From NCBI GenBank assembly GCA_035310125.1, contig DATGEP010000346.1, positions 14,930 through 78,929 on the forward strand: 64,000 nucleotides of DNA, in the 5' to 3' direction. This DNA is from DATGEP01 sp035310125 (GTDB lineage: Bacteria > Chloroflexota > Ktedonobacteria > Ktedonobacterales > JADMIN01). The notes beneath the pieces are model-generated. The model saw only the letters and a list, made by a program, of their open reading frames with translations. It searched no databases and had not been told where the DNA came from. Shown in pieces: positions 19,346 through 29,332 of this stretch; position 1 is the first letter of the stretch; every line of letters starts with the position of its first letter. The translations under genes were made by a program, and so were the position numbers.

Positions 19346-22300
19346 CTACTGATCAAAGCGCTGAGATGAGGAAGGGCTTGCCCGGTAGGTGATGACAAAC
19401 GGTGTACCGGGCGAGTCCGCCTGCACCGCCGCGATGCGCGGGCCAACGTACGTTGGAACGTACTGATTGGGCGTCGTCGCCGGCAGCGTCACCTCGAAGT
19501 ACCAGAAGAAGGTGCGAAGGGCGCTCACGACCAGGAAAACCAGCAACAGTATCCGGCCTATCTGCTCCGGCGTCGAGAAGACCCGTACCCCCGACACGCG
19601 ATCCAGCACAATCGGGAGGTGGCCGAGCCAGCTCATCGTCTCATAGATGCCAATGGCTGGAATGATACACATCGCCGGTAATACGCTCGCCGCTTCGATG
19701 ACGCCAGGCGATACGCCGACCGCGATACTGGCAACGAGAGGCAGCGCCAGCAGTAACAGTAACGCCTGCGATGTGAAGCTGCGCCAGCGCCACACGATGA
19801 AGATCAGTCCGAGGTAGAAGAATGGCCCGAGCAGCGATGGAATAATGGGAGTACCACCTGAGGACGGATAGCCGGCGCTGTAATCCTGCGAAGCGAGCAG
19901 GCGCAGCACGTCCCAGGCATTGCGCACTACCACTCCCCAAAACTCCGGCGAGAGCACGCCCGGTCCACTCGCGGGATGCGCGCTGGACTGCGCAAGCACA
20001 TCACTCCCGCGCGGGAAGCCGAAGTGGGGGCTGGCGTAGTGCCAGATGACCGGGATGCCGGTGAGCAGGGTGCTGATGGCCAGCGCGAACACACCACTGC
20101 GCGGCAGTCGCGCCTGACGAGGATGCCACCAGCGCCACACCACACATACCCCAATGACCATGAGCGGCACGAGCCAGAGTCCTGGAGCAACGTCACAAGC
20201 CACGCCCGTACACACGCCACTGCCGATGAACAGGAGCATGCGTCGCCGTTCCAGCCTCGTTCGAGCCGCTCGCGCATCCTGTAGCGCCTGAGCGGACTGA
20301 TGGCGTCCCCGTGACCGCAGCGACCGTTTGCTATACGGGCCGCTCTTACTGGCCGGCCGGGTAACCGCCAACGCCTGAGGCACTGGTATGACCGACATCC
20401 GCAACGCCAGCAGTAGCAGATAGACGGCCAGGGCCAGCAACAACGGCAGAACGACCACTTCGACACCGCTGCGGCTCAACGACACGTGCCAGCGAGATGT
20501 CGCGGCGAGCAGCGCCGCCAGCAGCATGATCGCGCGGCGCCCGGGCTGGTTCCCCGGCCGCAGGATCTCGTTGGTCAGCAGATAGATGACAAATACCGTG
20601 ATGGAGCCGAAAATAGCGGAAGGAAGCAAAAGCGCGAACGGCGTGCGCCCGAAGACATCTATCATGAGATTTTGCAAGGCATCGAACGGCCCGTGCAGCC
20701 CTTGAGGATCAGTGATACCAAGCCGGAGCTGCCCACTGATCTGTTGCAACAGGGTCGCATCGGCGCTCCCCGACGTGACCGGCGCGAAGAGATTTCCCAG
20801 CCGCACCAGCCGTAGCAGGCACGCGACAATAAGGATGAGGATGAGCATCAGCCGCTGCCAGAACTGCGGCCACTTACCCAACGAGTCGCTCAGAAGGGTG
20901 CCATACCGGCGCACTACCGTTATCCAGCCCTCACTGTACGGGGAAGCGCGGAGCAAGAGCAGTGGTCCGAAAGCGACCAGCACTTCAAAGAACTGCACGA
21001 ACAGATTGCGGCCAATACCCGGCTCCCCGACGAGCAGGAAGTTGGCGACCGCGTAGGTCAGCAGCGCGCCGCACGCCAGCGCTGTTCCCTGCCAGCGCAC
21101 GAACGATTCATCTGAGAGCGCCGCCAGCGGCAGCAGCCAGGCGACGTACCACGGCTGGAACCAGAATGTGATGAGCACCAGCGCGGCGAAGGTAATTTTT
21201 GCCGCGGCATTGATGACTTCACGGAGCGTGGCATCGGGGCCAAGCACCCAGAGCCGCTGCGCCTGGAGGTAGGCGTACCCGGCGAATAGCGCGTAGAACA
21301 GCAGGCGGATTACCTTATCCAGCGCTTTATATTGGGCCGTGGACGTAACGATAAGCTGCAATGGCGCGGTGAAGAAACCGACCAGCGAGCTGTTGTAATA
21401 CAGCGGACGCAGCTGTGTGCCGACACCCGTAAATGTCTGTAGTCCTTGCCAGAAGGGTGCGTAAAATAACGCCACGAGCGCCACGCCAATGGCGGACACC
21501 TCGATAGTGAGCAGTGTCGCCGCCCGCACATCAATCTCACGGACGGTGCTGACGGCTGTGCTGGCCCAGAGACGGAGCGTGCCACCTTCCACCAGCGCGC
21601 GGCGGCGGTGACGGCTCCCAGGGACGTAGCCGTCCCGCACGCGATGGCGCAGCTCATAGACGAGCCAGAGCGGTATGAAGACGATCGAGAAGTACTTGAT
21701 GAGGGCGCCCAGCACCAGAAAAGCGAAGGCCGTGCGCGACTTCTCATTGAGCATCAACAAAAATGCCGCCAGCACGCACACGACCATGATGATGTCATTG
21801 TGGCCGTTGCCCACCGACTCGAAGATCAGCAAAGGACTCCAGCCGACGAGCACATAAATCCGTAACCGTCGCTCAGGAGCCAGCCGGCGGGCGAGCGCAT
21901 CCACCAACCAGAGCGCCACGAGAACGCCCGCGAAGCCGATGAGCTTGAATGCCAGCATATTGGCCAGCAGATTCTCGTCCGCCAGCCGTGAGACGAGTCC
22001 GGCCACCAGCAACCAGGCGGGTCCATACGGCGCCGCGGGACGGCTAACCACAAATCCGCCCGGCAATTGTGTCGCCGCTTGCGTCATTGGATTCAGATGG
22101 AGGTGGACCATCAGGTAGCCACGTGCGATGTAGCCATACAGATCCGTCGTCGTCACCGGCTGCATCCAGATCATCAGCGCGGCAAAGACGGCTGGAGCGG
22201 CGAGTGTCACGCGGCGCACAAGCCGGTCGGACCGCGTCTTCGGCACACCCGTCTGCTTGACGCGCGAGACAGCGGTCAGGGCGAAGAACTGACAGGCAAA

Positions 22301-22660
22301 AAGGCCAAGGATCGCGGCGACGAACGCGAAGGCGGCGAGCGGACTATATCCCGTGATGTGGCCCAAATCATTGACGGACGCCGGATCGCCCGCGACATGT
22401 GGGTGATTCCAGAGCGCGAGAATGGGAAACGCCAGCACGAAGGACAGGTATATGAGCGCGGAAAGCGCGCCCGCGCCCAGGATGAGACGCACCGGCGGCA
22501 CCCGGCGCAGGCGTAGCGCGATGGCATCCTCGGAACGGGGGCTGAAGCCCGGAATCCGTGACGCAGCGTGTAGTGTCTTCTTGGTGCTCGACGAACGACG
22601 CTCAGGAGGCGCACTTTCGCCTTCCTCGCGCGGCTTGGCGAGGCTTACGCCTGCCTTCAT
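19346..22660 (-). CDS. Large double GT-C membrane glycosyltransferase
   Basis: About 1104 residues and some 20 or more membrane helices. Residues about 55-590 look like a GT87/mannosyltransferase-type enzyme, with TTTDLYGYIARGYL and HLNPM in the first large loop supplying the expected acidic residue. From about 620 a second unit begins that resembles ArnT/PMT-type GT-C proteins (RLVRLGNLFAPVTSGSADA, then helices with ISRW-like TSRWHVSLSRSG). Such head-to-tail fusion is uncommon. The ATG lies 19 bases after the stop of the preceding GT gene, with GGGAG upstream. It probably works with the two neighbouring GT-C proteins in building a cell-surface glycan from lipid-linked sugars. Confidence 0.8.
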   Translation of the reverse strand: MKAGVSLAKPREEGESAPPERRSSSTKKTLHAASRIPGFSPRSEDAIALRLRRVPPVRLILGAGALSALIYLSFVLAFPILALWNHPHVAGDPASVNDLGHITGYSPLAAFAFVAAILGLFACQFFALTAVSRVKQTGVPKTRSDRLVRRVTLAAPAVFAALMIWMQPVTTTDLYGYIARGYLMVHLHLNPMTQAATQLPGGFVVSRPAAPYGPAWLLVAGLVSRLADENLLANMLAFKLIGFAGVLVALWLVDALARRLAPERRLRIYVLVGWSPLLIFESVGNGHNDIIMVVCVLAAFLLMLNEKSRTAFAFLVLGALIKYFSIVFIPLWLVYELRHRVRDGYVPGSRHRRRALVEGGTLRLWASTAVSTVREIDVRAATLLTIEVSAIGVALVALFYAPFWQGLQTFTGVGTQLRPLYYNSSLVGFFTAPLQLIVTSTAQYKALDKVIRLLFYALFAGYAYLQAQRLWVLGPDATLREVINAAAKITFAALVLITFWFQPWYVAWLLPLAALSDESFVRWQGTALACGALLTYAVANFLLVGEPGIGRNLFVQFFEVLVAFGPLLLLRASPYSEGWITVVRRYGTLLSDSLGKWPQFWQRLMLILILIVACLLRLVRLGNLFAPVTSGSADATLLQQISGQLRLGITDPQGLHGPFDALQNLMIDVFGRTPFALLLPSAIFGSITVFVIYLLTNEILRPGNQPGRRAIMLLAALLAATSRWHVSLSRSGVEVVVLPLLLALAVYLLLLALRMSVIPVPQALAVTRPASKSGPYSKRSLRSRGRHQSAQALQDARAARTRLERRRMLLFIGSGVCTGVACDVAPGLWLVPLMVIGVCVVWRWWHPRQARLPRSGVFALAISTLLTGIPVIWHYASPHFGFPRGSDVLAQSSAHPASGPGVLSPEFWGVVVRNAWDVLRLLASQDYSAGYPSSGGTPIIPSLLGPFFYLGLIFIVWRWRSFTSQALLLLLALPLVASIAVGVSPGVIEAASVLPAMCIIPAIGIYETMSWLGHLPIVLDRVSGVRVFSTPEQIGRILLLVFLVVSALRTFFWYFEVTLPATTPNQYVPTYVGPRIAAVQADSPGTPFVITYRASPSSSQRFDQ

Positions 22661-22679
22661 GTCGTGCGCTCTCCCAACT

Positions 22680-24119
22680 TCATGTCCGGGCAAGCTCGAC
22701 CGGCCTTTGCCATAATGCCACGACGAGCGCGGCAAATGCCACAATCCAGGCGATATTCCTTACGCTCAACAATAAAACGGCACCCGGCGCCAGACCAACG
22801 AGCGCCTGCCAGGTGCCCTCCACAACCTGTCCCAGTACGGCCACGCCGATCAGTCCGCCTATCCAGAGACGCTGGAGACGGCGTGATGGCAACCGCAGGA
22901 GCGCCGCCAGCGGCAGTATAACTAACAGATAGTGCGCCGGCAGCACTCGAAACGTCAATAAGAAGGCCAGCAGCACACATGCCACGCCCGCCGTGAGTAG
23001 CTGCAAGCCGTCCAGGCGGCGTCTACGAGTATCGCGACGCTGAGCCAGCGCCTTCCCGGTGGCGGCATACGCCGCCAGCAGCGCGCCCGCCAGCAGCACG
23101 ATACTGGCGGGCGCCACGAGCGCCTCCAGCCTGGAATGAACGATGCGTGCCAGTCCTTCCGCCGAGAACGCCGTGGTAACGCCCAATCCCGGCAGCCAGC
23201 CGAGCGCCAGCATGACGTTGGCATAGAGACTTTCGATTTCCGTGCCTCGAACGGTCTGATAGGTGATCGTGTTCACGACGGCGGGCACTCCGGCGAAGAT
23301 CACCACGACGAGCGTGGGCGCCGCCAACGCGCCACCGAACGCGAGAGCGCCGCGCCCCAGCGCACCCTGGCGTGCTCGCAGGGCTTCGAGTAACGTTGCC
23401 GCGCGCGCCTGCCGTAGCTCATAACCAATCAGCACCGGCAACGCCAGCAACGGGAAGCCCTTCACGAGTGTCGCCGCCGCAATGGCTCCCCACGCCAGCC
23501 ATGTGCGCCGTTCAGCCATCGCCACGACCGCGACGAGGCAGAGCGTCCCTACGACAAGATCGAACTTCTGCAGCAGCGCGCCGCTCAAAAATACCAGAAC
23601 GGTGTAGAGCAGGCCCGTTCGCACGCCCCGTGGATCGCCCGCAAGATGCCGGCGCGCTGCCCGGCGCAATAGCCACAGTGTCAGCGCGTCAATCACCAGC
23701 ATCTCGACGGCGAAACTGATACCGTAGGCGGCATAGCGTACAGGGTTCGGATGCGGCAGCGCGATAATCGGCGTGTTGAAGGCGCGATCAGGTCGCGGCG
23801 CAATACCCGCGAATGGCAGCAGTGGCAAGGCCGGCAATAGGAGCAGCAGAATGGCCAGCGGCGGATATTCCGCCGGCACGTTCCGGTAGGGCCATTGTCC
23901 TGCCGCCAGATAGCCCGCATACTTGTAGAATCCAGGGTCGCAGTAGCTATGACTCAGTAGCATGCCAACGAACAGCGCTAGCCGGGTCGCGCCCCACGCG
24001 CCCGCCAGCGTCCAGCGAGCCGCGCGCGCGTCGCCGTCCAGCGCCATCAGGAGCCGTCCGAACCAGCCCCACACGGTTACCTTGCCAGGAGCGGCGCTCG
24101 CCACGTTGCCGCCGCGCAT
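22680..24119 (-). CDS. GT-C / DUF2029-type membrane glycosyltransferase
   Basis: A 479-residue protein with about ten to twelve membrane helices. The loop SHSYCDPGFYKYAGYLAAGQWPYRNVPAEYPPLA near residues 57-90 is typical of the DUF2029/GT87 mannosyltransferase family (aspartate followed by YxxY and an EYPP motif). It starts one base after the stop of the next GT gene upstream, so these are clearly co-translated. It likely uses a polyprenyl-phosphate sugar at the outer face of the membrane. Substrate unknown. Confidence 0.82.
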   Translation of the reverse strand: MRGGNVASAAPGKVTVWGWFGRLLMALDGDARAARWTLAGAWGATRLALFVGMLLSHSYCDPGFYKYAGYLAAGQWPYRNVPAEYPPLAILLLLLPALPLLPFAGIAPRPDRAFNTPIIALPHPNPVRYAAYGISFAVEMLVIDALTLWLLRRAARRHLAGDPRGVRTGLLYTVLVFLSGALLQKFDLVVGTLCLVAVVAMAERRTWLAWGAIAAATLVKGFPLLALPVLIGYELRQARAATLLEALRARQGALGRGALAFGGALAAPTLVVVIFAGVPAVVNTITYQTVRGTEIESLYANVMLALGWLPGLGVTTAFSAEGLARIVHSRLEALVAPASIVLLAGALLAAYAATGKALAQRRDTRRRRLDGLQLLTAGVACVLLAFLLTFRVLPAHYLLVILPLAALLRLPSRRLQRLWIGGLIGVAVLGQVVEGTWQALVGLAPGAVLLLSVRNIAWIVAFAALVVALWQRPVELART

Positions 24120-24120
24120 G

Positions 24121-25644
24121 TCAGGACCTCCCGGAACGCAGGCGGCGGGGCAGTGTCCGCGGCGTGTTGTTCGAGCGGGTAGACTGGCGCGCGGGCCGTG
24201 CGGGCGTTCGCGCGGACGCGGACGCGGATGCCAGTGCGTCCGACTGGCGTTCGCGCGCCAGCAGCAGCGCCAGCGCGGGCAGCGCCACGAAGTAGAAGTA
24301 GGTCGTCAGGCTCCGCCATGCGAAGAAGAGCGGCAGCACCGCCAGCACGAAGCCTAGCTCCGGCATGCGCTGTCCATTCCGCCAGTACCACACGATACAC
24401 GCGGCCATCACGACGACTTCCAGCGCTGTGTAGGCAATAGACGGCGCGAGTGGCAGAATGCCGCCGAGTGAGAGCCGGATCAGCCCGTTCCCGCCGGGGA
24501 ACATGGGATCAACCTCCGGCGCCAGAATTCCTGCCAGCCAGGCATGCGCATCGCTCACGACGAACGGCAGGTTGATCGCCGCGAAGATCGCCATCGCGCC
24601 CGCGAGTCGCGCGATAGCCTCACGCCAGCCGCGCTCCCGCCAAACCAGGATGAGATAGAACGGCACGAAGAACCACGCAAGCTGTTTCGCCGCGAGCGCC
24701 AGGCCCAAAAATAGCACCGAGAGCAGTGGCTTGCGCCACCAGCGCCACGCCACGAACAGCAGGAGGATGTAGAAGATGTCCAAATCGCCAGTCACGGTAG
24801 CGTCTAAGAGCGGCGCATCGGCCAGCGCGAGCAGCAGCACCCACGGTCGCAGCTCTTTGGGTGCGGCGGCGGCGAGCAGCGCCACCAGCGCGATGAGACA
24901 GAGCGCGAAGAATGGCACTACGCTGGGAAAACCGGCCCAAACAAACGGCACCAGCGGCAGAAATGCCAGCGCCGGATAGCTCACATGCGACTCAAACTCT
25001 GGCGTGGCGGCGGGATTACCCGTAGGCTCGCTCTTGAACGCGCTCTGTATCTGCTGCTTTGAGGGATAGCTATCCCATGGGATCGTGGCGAACTTCCCCT
25101 GCCGGAGCGGCGTCGTATGGAGCGCATCTTGCCCAAGCGCCGCATTCGCCGAGACGATGTTGACCGTCACGTAGGGATTGTGCCCCCGCAACACTTGCAT
25201 CGCGGCGTAGTGATCGAGCGTCGTGCCGTCGTTGGAGTATTGCGGCGCCTGGAAGCCAGCCGTTGCGATAACACCTAACTGATGCAGTCCCGTCGGGCAG
25301 GCGGCCAGCGTCACCACCAGCACGGCCACCTGCGTCCGCCGTGAGCGAAGCCAGCGCCAGCGTGGCACACGATCCTTGAGCGCCAGGATGAGAAAAACGA
25401 GCGATCCCGAAAGCGCCAGGAAAGCGAAGATGCTGGCCAGCGGCTTGCCCAGCCAGGCATTCAGGCCGTTGCGCGGAAACTCCAGATAGTTCTGGAATGC
25501 GAGCGCGACGCCGATGAGCAGGAGCCGCACCGCGGTATCGCCGCGCGGCGCAACGAGCCAGGCCGGGAGACGCCGCCTCACCGCCGCGACTGATGCTGTT
25601 CCAGCGTTGACGGCGCCAGTGGCCGCCTCGTTTCCTATTGCCAC
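24121..25644 (-). CDS. GT-C / DUF2029-type membrane glycosyltransferase
   Basis: About 507 residues, roughly ten membrane helices, a large first loop containing NDGTTLDHYAAMQVLRGHNPY (the acidic residue and NPY pattern of GT87-like enzymes) and a C-terminal low-complexity ASASARTPARPARQ tail. The GTG start was chosen because it follows the hemB stop by about 6 bases and avoids the overlap of a longer frame; GGAG lies 10 bases upstream. The pairing with the next gene (1-base gap) suggests two glycosyltransferases acting in one pathway. Confidence 0.8.
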   Translation of the reverse strand: MAIGNEAATGAVNAGTASVAAVRRRLPAWLVAPRGDTAVRLLLIGVALAFQNYLEFPRNGLNAWLGKPLASIFAFLALSGSLVFLILALKDRVPRWRWLRSRRTQVAVLVVTLAACPTGLHQLGVIATAGFQAPQYSNDGTTLDHYAAMQVLRGHNPYVTVNIVSANAALGQDALHTTPLRQGKFATIPWDSYPSKQQIQSAFKSEPTGNPAATPEFESHVSYPALAFLPLVPFVWAGFPSVVPFFALCLIALVALLAAAAPKELRPWVLLLALADAPLLDATVTGDLDIFYILLLFVAWRWWRKPLLSVLFLGLALAAKQLAWFFVPFYLILVWRERGWREAIARLAGAMAIFAAINLPFVVSDAHAWLAGILAPEVDPMFPGGNGLIRLSLGGILPLAPSIAYTALEVVVMAACIVWYWRNGQRMPELGFVLAVLPLFFAWRSLTTYFYFVALPALALLLARERQSDALASASASARTPARPARQSTRSNNTPRTLPRRLRSGRS

Positions 25645-25651
25645 GCAGCGC

Positions 25652-26701
25652 TCACTCCGCCAGCCAGCGCGCCGCATCAATCGCATGGTAGGTGATGATG
25701 ATGTCGGCGCCAGCTCGCTTGATGCCTGTCAGTGTTTCGAGTACGGCACGACGCTCGTCCAGCCAGCCATTCGCCGCGGCGGCTTTCAGCATCGCGTACT
25801 CGCCACTGACATTGTAGGCGACGATGGGCAAATCCCAGCGGTCGCGGACGCGCGCCAGCACATCCAGGTAGGGGAGCGCGGGCTTCACCATCACCATGTC
25901 GGCGCCTTCCGCCACATCAAGCTCAACCTCGCGCAGCGCCTCGCGTCCGTTGGCGGGATCCATCTGATACGCCCGCCGGTCGCCAAATTGCGGCGCGGAC
26001 TCCGCCGCATCGCGGAATGGGCCATAGAACACGGAGGCAAACTTCGCGGAATATGCCATGATCGGTACATTCGCGTAGCCTGCCGCATCCAGCGCCTCAC
26101 GCAGCGCCGCCACGCGCCCGTCCATCATATCCGAAGGCGCCACGATATCGGCACCCGCCGCCGCGTGCGATACCGCCTCGCGCGCGAGCAACTCCAGCGT
26201 CTCGTCGTTTTGCACCTCGCCGTCGCGCACCAGGCCGCAGTGTCCGTGGCTCGTGTACTCACACAGGCATACATCCGTCACTACCACTAACTCTGGCGCG
26301 GCCTGCTTGATCTCGCGGATCGCCCGCTGGATGACTCCATGATCGTCGTATGCGCCGCTGCCCAGCTCGTCCTTCACCGCGGGGATACCAAAGAGTAGCA
26401 CGCCACCAATGTCGAGCCGCGAAAGCAGCCGTGCCTGCTCTCCCAGCGCGCCCAGCGGCCACTGCTGCTGTCCCGGCATCGAGACGATGGGCGTTGGAGC
26501 GGAAACCGTTTCGCTCACGAACAATGGATACAGGAAATCGGCCGGGTCGAGACTCGTCTCGCGTACCATCCGGCGCAGACTTTCGGTGCGGCGCAGGCGG
26601 CGCATCCTCCGGCTGGGAAAACCGCCCGGCACACGGGGCGTCCGCGGCGTTACCTCGCCGTCTCGATTGCCCACCTGGCGAGCGTCCTCTGTTGTCAGCA
26701 T
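25652..26701 (-). CDS. hemB: Porphobilinogen synthase (delta-aminolevulinate dehydratase)
   Basis: Condenses two 5-aminolevulinate molecules to porphobilinogen in heme and corrin synthesis. The zinc-type cysteine site [14 protein letters not shown] lies near residue 140; the Schiff-base lysines are in [18 protein letters not shown] near 218 and [12 protein letters not shown] near 270; [10 protein letters not shown] is also typical. Length of 349 is slightly long because of a 20-residue polar N-terminus. It lies in a leftward gene run between a small membrane protein and the glycosyltransferases; no other heme gene is next to it here. Confidence 0.95.
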   Translation of the reverse strand: MLTTEDARQVGNRDGEVTPRTPRVPGGFPSRRMRRLRRTESLRRMVRETSLDPADFLYPLFVSETVSAPTPIVSMPGQQQWPLGALGEQARLLSRLDIGGVLLFGIPAVKDELGSGAYDDHGVIQRAIREIKQAAPELVVVTDVCLCEYTSHGHCGLVRDGEVQNDETLELLAREAVSHAAAGADIVAPSDMMDGRVAALREALDAAGYANVPIMAYSAKFASVFYGPFRDAAESAPQFGDRRAYQMDPANGREALREVELDVAEGADMVMVKPALPYLDVLARVRDRWDLPIVAYNVSGEYAMLKAAAANGWLDERRAVLETLTGIKRAGADIIITYHAIDAARWLAE

Positions 26702-26805
26702 ATGCTACCCTTCCTTCCGCAAGCAGACGTATACCCGGCGAATCCGCTCGCACGCGCTCCTGGGGTGAGCAATCAGCGCCTACGGTCCAGGCGGCGTGCT
26801 GGTTG

Positions 26806-26991
26806 CTAACCCGCCCGGCGGAACGGGAGCAATATGAGGGCGCCGAAAGCGGCCACCGCTGGAATCATGTAGAGAATCGCCTGAATGACGTCATCCTGCG
26901 TCTTCGCATGCGCCAGGCTGAAGATGCTGAAGATACCGAATCCGATACCGATGAGAAAGAGCATGATCGTGCTCTGGATGGTCTTGGACAT
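26806..26991 (-). CDS. Small two-helix membrane protein
   Basis: A 61-residue protein with two hydrophobic segments (about 9-26 and 38-56) joined by a polar loop AKTQDDV. GAGGCGGAAT precedes the ATG. It lies about 55 bases downstream of a plausible extended -10 promoter and 105 bases ahead of hemB. No family is recognised. Confidence 0.6.
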   Translation of the reverse strand: MSKTIQSTIMLFLIGIGFGIFSIFSLAHAKTQDDVIQAILYMIPAVAAFGALILLPFRRAG

Positions 26992-27052
26992 ATTCCGCCT
27001 CGCTGGTTGAGCGGCGCCCCGGTACCTTCAAAACCGGACAGCACTGCCTCAT

Positions 27053-27061
27053 ATTCTACCA
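27053..27061 (-). promoter_or_regulatory. Extended -10 promoter
   Basis: The minus strand reads TGGTAGAAT, an extended -10 with TAGAAT as the -10 hexamer. No good -35 is present. It is correctly placed for the small membrane protein gene and possibly hemB and the glycosyltransferases behind it. Confidence 0.45.
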
Positions 27062-27130
27062 TCTTGTATCGGTGGGCGGCACGCGCCCAGGCTCAATCGG
27101 CACGCTGCGCGGTTCTCTGGTACTGTGCTG

Positions 27131-27160
27131 TTGACATAGCCACGCTCGCGCCGCTAGACT
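27131..27160 (+). promoter_or_regulatory. Promoter of the surface-protein gene
   Basis: TTGACA, an 18-base spacer and TAGACT. Transcription would start about 42 bases ahead of the plus-strand gene that follows. Confidence 0.65.
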
Positions 27161-27209
27161 GACGCCGGGATGAAGCGAAGTGTGTCCAGTGAGGTGAGGG
27201 GAGCGAGGC

Positions 27210-28064
27210 ATGCCACGGCACGAAGACATGGGCCGGCCTCGTCGCTCACCGCTGCGAGCGCTCGTGCTCGCCATCGCCTGCGGCTGGCTGCTCCTCGTGC
27301 TCAGCGCGCTGGTTTCGCCGGCGGTCTTCGCTTTCGGCTCGGTGAATCTGCCGAAGATACCAGCTGGCGCTTCTTCCGTTTGTCCTCCCTGCTTACTCAC
27401 CGTTTCGATTACCCTTTCTCCGACTGCCACCCCCACTGTCACCCCCACTGCCACCCCCACTGGAGCCGCCACACCCACACCCGGCGCTTCGCCCACCGCA
27501 ACGGCGACGGCGACAACTGCGCCAAATGGCGGCGGCGGTGGTGGTGGTGGCGGTGGCGGCCAGGGTGGCGGTGGTGGGCCTGCCGGGCCGAACGTGACAC
27601 GGGTGGTCTATTCGCAGGCCACTGTCGGCACCAACGACAACAGCCCCCTTCAGGGCATCACGCCCTCCGCGTTCGGCTCCAACGGTCTGCTACTGGCCTC
27701 CACGTTGAGCTGCGTTGTCGCCATCCTGGGCGTCATCATCGCGGCGATTGCCCTGCTCGTCCTGGTGCGCGGCGGTTATGGCCCCTTTCTCAAGGCGCTG
27801 CTGGGCGGCAAGCGCGCCGGACGCAAGCGCGCCGCGCTTGCTCATTCTGGAGTATCGCCGGACTGGAACACCGGCAACGATCGCCGCCAGGCTTCGGGAA
27901 TGCAATACCGCTCACCTGAGGGCGGCTATGGCTCACGCGGTCAAGGATACGCCGCCAACTCCCAGAGCGGCTACGACAGCTATAGTCCACCGCCTGGCCG
28001 GTCAGCGAGCCGCCAGGTCCGCCAGCCTGCTCCCAACCCACGCAGCCGGCAAGACCGGCGTTGA
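27210..28064 (+). CDS. Putative exported/membrane protein with Thr-Pro and Gly-rich linkers
   Basis: A 284-residue protein. A hydrophobic helix at about 16-38 (LVLAIACGWLLLVLSALVSPAVFAF) looks like a signal peptide or anchor. Residues about 60-105 are a PTATPTxTPT linker, followed by a run of glycines interrupted by Gln, then a short segment and a second membrane helix at about 165-190 (ASTLSCVVAILGVIIAAIALLVLV). The C-terminal 90 residues are basic, polar and disordered. It is probably bitopic with the Thr/Pro/Gly linker outside. GAGGGGAG precedes the ATG. No family or function recognised. Confidence 0.68.
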   Translation: MPRHEDMGRPRRSPLRALVLAIACGWLLLVLSALVSPAVFAFGSVNLPKIPAGASSVCPPCLLTVSITLSPTATPTVTPTATPTGAATPTPGASPTATATATTAPNGGGGGGGGGGGQGGGGGPAGPNVTRVVYSQATVGTNDNSPLQGITPSAFGSNGLLLASTLSCVVAILGVIIAAIALLVLVRGGYGPFLKALLGGKRAGRKRAALAHSGVSPDWNTGNDRRQASGMQYRSPEGGYGSRGQGYAANSQSGYDSYSPPPGRSASRQVRQPAPNPRSRQDRR

Positions 28065-28205
28065 AATCCCCGCTGCTGATGTGAGACACTAACCCGGTGG
28101 GCTTCTCGTCTCCGTGATACACCCGCTCCGCTCGTCCGTGGCTCCGAGTGGCGTATCCAACGAGACCCCAGTTACGCCGTGATGGAATGAAAGAGACGGT
28201 AGCGC

Positions 28206-29318
28206 ATGGTGCCGACACGTTCGAGTCACCCATTCTGGATGTATGAGGAGATGCGGGAGACGCCGGCTGCTCTCGACTCCCTGCTCACCCCTGATGAGCT
28301 GGAGCGCCGGCATCGAGCTGCACTGGGCGCGCGCCTTGCCAGCGCGCGCCGCGTGTACCTCACCGGCTGCGGCACCGCCTACCATGCCGCGCTGGTGGGC
28401 CGGTCGCTGATCAGCGATTTCACCGACGGCAATGTAGACACGAGAGCCATCCAGGCATTCGAGCTAGCCAGCTACGAACGCGATGCGCCCAACCGCGACG
28501 ACGTGCTCATCGTGCTCAGCCACAGCGGCAAACCCACCGCATCCAACGCCGCCCTTGGCCGTGCCCGTGGCGCTGGCGCGTTCTGTCTTACCATTACCGG
28601 CAATCGCGAGAGCCTGGCTGCCCGCAACGCGCAGGCTGTGCTCGATATCGGCTACGGCGATGTCAAATCGTTCGCATACACCATCAGCTACAGTCTCATG
28701 CTCGCCGCCCTTGCCGATCTTGCCGTCGGCGCCGTCGCCGCCAGCGCCGGGGATGAGGCCGCCGCTGTTCTGCTCCAGACACACGTGCAGGCGATTGCCG
28801 CACTGCACCGCGAAGCCCTCGCACTGGATAGCCAAATCCGCGCCCTCGCCCAGCGACTTGCCGGCCGCCAGCGCTTTATCTTCGCGGGAGCCGGCGGCAA
28901 CCGTGCCAGCGCGCTCGAAGCCGCACTCAAGATGCGTGAGACAAACTACACGGATAGCAGCGGCATGGAGATGGAAGAAGTGCTTCACGGGCCAGTAGCC
29001 ACGCTGGGCGATGTCGTGCTGGTCGCCATCGCGCCGCCTGGCCCTGGCCGCGCCCGCGCACTGGACCTGCTCCGCACGGCGCGGATTCTGGGTGGCACGA
29101 CGGTCGCGCTTGGTGAAGCGGGTGACAGCGAGCTAGAGGCCGCCGCCGATGACTTTCTGCCGCTGCCCACATGCCCAGAAGCGCTCTCCCCGGCGCCGTA
29201 CCATGTCCCGCTACACCTCTTGAGCTACTGGTTGGCCGTCGCGAAGGGGCACAACCCTGATCTCATGCGCCGCGACGATCCACGCTATCTGGAAGCGCGC
29301 CAGTCCTACACGCTCTAA
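28206..29318 (+). CDS. SIS-domain protein, glucosamine-6-phosphate isomerase/deaminase-like
   Basis: A 370-residue protein with two SIS domains, like the isomerase half of GlmS and the AgaS/FrlB group, which act on phosphosugars or their amines. The first domain starts with VYLTGCGTAYHAALVGRSL near residue 48 and has VLIVLSHSGKPTAS near 98; the second has FIFAGAGGNRASALEAALKMRE near 220 and MEEVLHGPVA near 258. There is no N-terminal glutaminase domain, so it is not a full GlmS. The exact reaction cannot be assigned. It is followed by a membrane protein gene after 14 bases. Confidence 0.85.
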   Translation: MVPTRSSHPFWMYEEMRETPAALDSLLTPDELERRHRAALGARLASARRVYLTGCGTAYHAALVGRSLISDFTDGNVDTRAIQAFELASYERDAPNRDDVLIVLSHSGKPTASNAALGRARGAGAFCLTITGNRESLAARNAQAVLDIGYGDVKSFAYTISYSLMLAALADLAVGAVAASAGDEAAAVLLQTHVQAIAALHREALALDSQIRALAQRLAGRQRFIFAGAGGNRASALEAALKMRETNYTDSSGMEMEEVLHGPVATLGDVVLVAIAPPGPGRARALDLLRTARILGGTTVALGEAGDSELEAAADDFLPLPTCPEALSPAPYHVPLHLLSYWLAVAKGHNPDLMRRDDPRYLEARQSYTL

Positions 29319-29332
29319 GCGGGAGCAGGGTC

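Noticed and set aside
28206..28235. GTTCGAGTCACCC resembling a tRNA T-arm
   Set aside because: No acceptor stem, anticodon arm or D-arm can be folded around it, and it is the start of the SIS-domain gene.
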